In this document: piece by piece, positions 4,690 to 6,581 of the stretch
Layout of the letters: each line of letters begins with the position of its first letter
Position numbering within the stretch: position 1 is the stretch's first letter
NCBI GenBank assembly: GCA_022511485.1
Contig: JAFLUJ010000328.1
Location: 1 to 6,581, forward strand
DNA: 6,581 nt
Origin: Oscillospiraceae bacterium
Lineage (GTDB): Bacteria; Bacillota; Clostridia; Oscillospirales; Ruminococcaceae
Direction: 5' to 3'
Position numbers and translations under genes: made by a program
Notes under the pieces: model-generated
The model's input: the letters and a program-made list of their open reading frames with translations, nothing else
Told to the model about the DNA's origin: nothing
Database searches by the model: none

Positions 4690-6581
4690 ATGAAAAAATC
4701 AATTTCAAAAACAGCTGCCCTTGTTATGGCGGCTATGATGGCGGGTGCGGCAATGCCTGCATCTATGTATGCAGTGCCGGGCTTAACGGTGTCGGCGGAG
4801 ACAAGTCAGAATGACAAGTCCATGAAGGAGGCTCTTGCTACTGTCAAAAAGAGGGTGACTGTCCCTAAGGAGCTTTCCGAGTTTACCTATGACACCTACG
4901 AGCTTTACGGCACAAAGGCTTACAGATTCCACTGGAGCACTCCCAAAGAGGCTGAACAGTACAGAAGTCTTGATGTTTCCATTGTAGGAGACATTATAAC
5001 CGGCTATGACAGCTACAACAGCACACGGTATTCCAACGATCCGCAGTTTGCAAAGCTGACAGAGGAGCAGCTTCTTGAAAAGGCTAAGGGATACCTTAAA
5101 CAGCTTTCTCCCTCTGTTGTTGACAGAGTAAAGCTTGAGATCGGCTATTTAAGCCTCAATTCATATAACGCAAGGATAAATATCCAGCGCTATGAAAACG
5201 GCGTAAAGGTAAAGGACAGCGATGGAAGCATCACTCTCAACAAGGACACGGGAGAGCTGATGAACTTCTCTTTAGCCTGGGCGGATGGCGCTAAATTTGA
5301 ATCTCCCGCAGGTGCAAAGTCCGAAGCGGAGATCAAAGAAGCTTACAAGAAGCTTTGCACCCTTACTCCCTACTACAGGATATCAAGGGACTGGGAGACC
5401 GGAAAGAAAACCACACGTATCGTTTATCAGCCGGACATGACTTCCGAGATAGACGCATTTACAGGCGAGGCATCCCATATCTGGAATGACATGGAAGCCG
5501 CTGAGGGAATGAGACTATCCTACCTTATGAATGCCACGGCGGATGCGTCGGCTGACGCCGGAATAGATTTTGATGAGGACGCTATTGATGAGGAAGGAGA
5601 GGTGACCTTTACCGAGGCGGAGCTGAAAAAGATCCAGCAGGACGAAAATCTCCTTACAAATGAGCAGATATTCGAGCTTCTTAAAAAGGATAAGTTTGTG
5701 GCTCTTACAGATGACTATATCATAAGCAGCTATGGCATTTCCTCGGAGAAAACTCCGGAGATGATACTTGATGTAAAAAATGGTATTTCCACTCCCAATA
5801 AGGAAAAGGAAACAGAAAAATTCTACATCGGTCTTAACTATAAAATAAAGGACGAGCTGAAAACGACATACAAGGGATATAAGACGATCAATGTACGTCT
5901 TGACGCGGAAACAGGGGAGCTTATCTCCATGAACAAATACAACAGTGATGCGGAGCTTCCCAAGCTTAATGTTCCAAAGGCAAAGGCTGCTGCTGAGGAT
6001 GCGGCAAAGACCTACGGCAAGGCTATTTTTGGTGAATATGTGGCTGACCAGAACAATGACAAGCCCACCGGAGTGTGGAGCTACACTGTCGGAAAGGAAA
6101 CTGTAACTGAATACGAGAACAGCAGGACATTCCGTTTCAATCGTTATGTGAACGGTATCCGGGTCCCGGACGATTATATAAATGTTGGCATGGATTCAAA
6201 CGGAGTGGTAACTTCATATAATTATCATCATACAGACGATGCGGCATTTCCCTCAGCTGATGATATGCTTACTACCGATCAGGCTTTTGAGAAGCTTTAT
6301 CAGCAGCAGAAGTTCAACTACTACTACGACGGCTGGGTAGAAAAGAACGGAACTATACACACCTATCTGATCTATATGATGGATAATTTCTACATCAACG
6401 CCAAGACCGGCAGACTTTCCTACTGGGATGGTTCTCCGAAGAGTGACAGAGTTTCCGCAAGCGAGGTAAAGTATACTGACATCAAGGGTATCCCGCAGGA
6501 GCAGGCGATCCTCACATTGCAGAAATACGGCGTTGTCCTGACAACGGACAGTAAGTTTGATCCCACAAAGGAAGCAACCGA
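4690..6581 (+). CDS. Secreted YcdB/YcdC-domain protein with SLH region, paralogue 3 (3' end outside window)
   Basis: The frame stays open for 630 codons to the window edge; by comparison with its neighbours about 115-120 residues are missing. The signal peptide begins MKKSISKTAALVMAAMMAG. Cleavage may follow SMYA (residue 28) or TVSA (residue 36), as this copy carries eight extra residues between two Ala-x-Ala-like sites. The first half contains R167-Y-E-N-G171, the acidic linker is at about 281-304, the second half starts near 322 (LTNEQ), R485-Y-V-N-G489 follows, and YYYDGW is at 544-549. The first SLH module starts at Y595 (YTDIKGIPQEQ) and is cut after FDPTKEAT, so SLH anchoring is read from this module and from homology. 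It closely resembles paralogue 2 in the middle and at the SLH start but has a less similar signal peptide. There is no internal stop or frameshift, so the missing end is a window effect, not truncation. Function unknown; presumably a surface protein co-expressed with the other two. Confidence 0.87.
   Translation, partial: MKKSISKTAALVMAAMMAGAAMPASMYAVPGLTVSAETSQNDKSMKEALATVKKRVTVPKELSEFTYDTYELYGTKAYRFHWSTPKEAEQYRSLDVSIVGDIITGYDSYNSTRYSNDPQFAKLTEEQLLEKAKGYLKQLSPSVVDRVKLEIGYLSLNSYNARINIQRYENGVKVKDSDGSITLNKDTGELMNFSLAWADGAKFESPAGAKSEAEIKEAYKKLCTLTPYYRISRDWETGKKTTRIVYQPDMTSEIDAFTGEASHIWNDMEAAEGMRLSYLMNATADASADAGIDFDEDAIDEEGEVTFTEAELKKIQQDENLLTNEQIFELLKKDKFVALTDDYIISSYGISSEKTPEMILDVKNGISTPNKEKETEKFYIGLNYKIKDELKTTYKGYKTINVRLDAETGELISMNKYNSDAELPKLNVPKAKAAAEDAAKTYGKAIFGEYVADQNNDKPTGVWSYTVGKETVTEYENSRTFRFNRYVNGIRVPDDYINVGMDSNGVVTSYNYHHTDDAAFPSADDMLTTDQAFEKLYQQQKFNYYYDGWVEKNGTIHTYLIYMMDNFYINAKTGRLSYWDGSPKSDRVSASEVKYTDIKGIPQEQAILTLQKYGVVLTTDSKFDPTKEAT

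Noticed and set aside
4690..6581. Third gene as a truncated pseudogene
   Set aside because: The frame is uninterrupted and aligns with paralogue 2 up to the last base; it lacks a stop only because the window ends.
125..6581. The PepSY-like units as an active protease or enzyme
   Set aside because: No catalytic motif such as HExxH, a GxSxG nucleophile or a Cys/His pair is conserved across the three copies; a binding role is more consistent.
1..6581. Mobile element or phage origin of the tandem copies
   Set aside because: No transposase, integrase, terminal inverted repeats or target-site duplication is seen; the direct repeats are explained by gene duplication.

Overview
The window holds one gene family. 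Three long open reading frames lie head to tail on the + strand and are clear paralogues: 125-2365 (746 aa), 2393-4648 (751 aa) and 4690 to the window edge (630 codons seen, cut off before its end). Each encodes a secreted protein with an N-terminal signal peptide, two copies of a YcdB/YcdC-type (DUF4901, PepSY-like) unit separated by a variable acidic linker, and a C-terminal S-layer homology (SLH) region. The third gene is cut inside its SLH region. No transposase, integrase, tRNA, rRNA, CRISPR array or metabolic gene is visible.

Layout: 1-115 is a leader with a convincing extended -10 promoter (TATAAT at 33-38 preceded by TG), an inverted repeat across its -35 region, and a short upstream reading frame with its own ribosome binding site. 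The three genes follow with gaps of only 27 and 41 bp, each with a purine-rich Shine-Dalgarno and no terminator between them. They are therefore most simply one operon read from the promoter at 33-38. The operon probably continues past base 6581, because the third gene is still open there.

Organism: the low-to-mid G+C content, Gram-positive style AGGA/GGGG ribosome binding sites, long Ala/Met-rich signal peptides of the form MKRSIAKTAALIMAVMM and SLH modules fit a Gram-positive anaerobe of the Clostridia. My best guess is Ruminococcus or a relative in the Oscillospiraceae. This comes from style alone; no marker gene is present.

How the genes may work together: all three products should be exported and held non-covalently on the cell wall by their SLH regions, displaying the YcdB/YcdC-type halves at the surface or in the wall. 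The molecular function of YcdB/YcdC domains is not established. PepSY-type folds in general are linked to binding or restraining peptidases, so a wall-associated binding or inhibitor role is possible but is inference. The window's main interest is the tandem triplication of proteins that are themselves internally duplicated, with strongly conserved ends and divergent middles.
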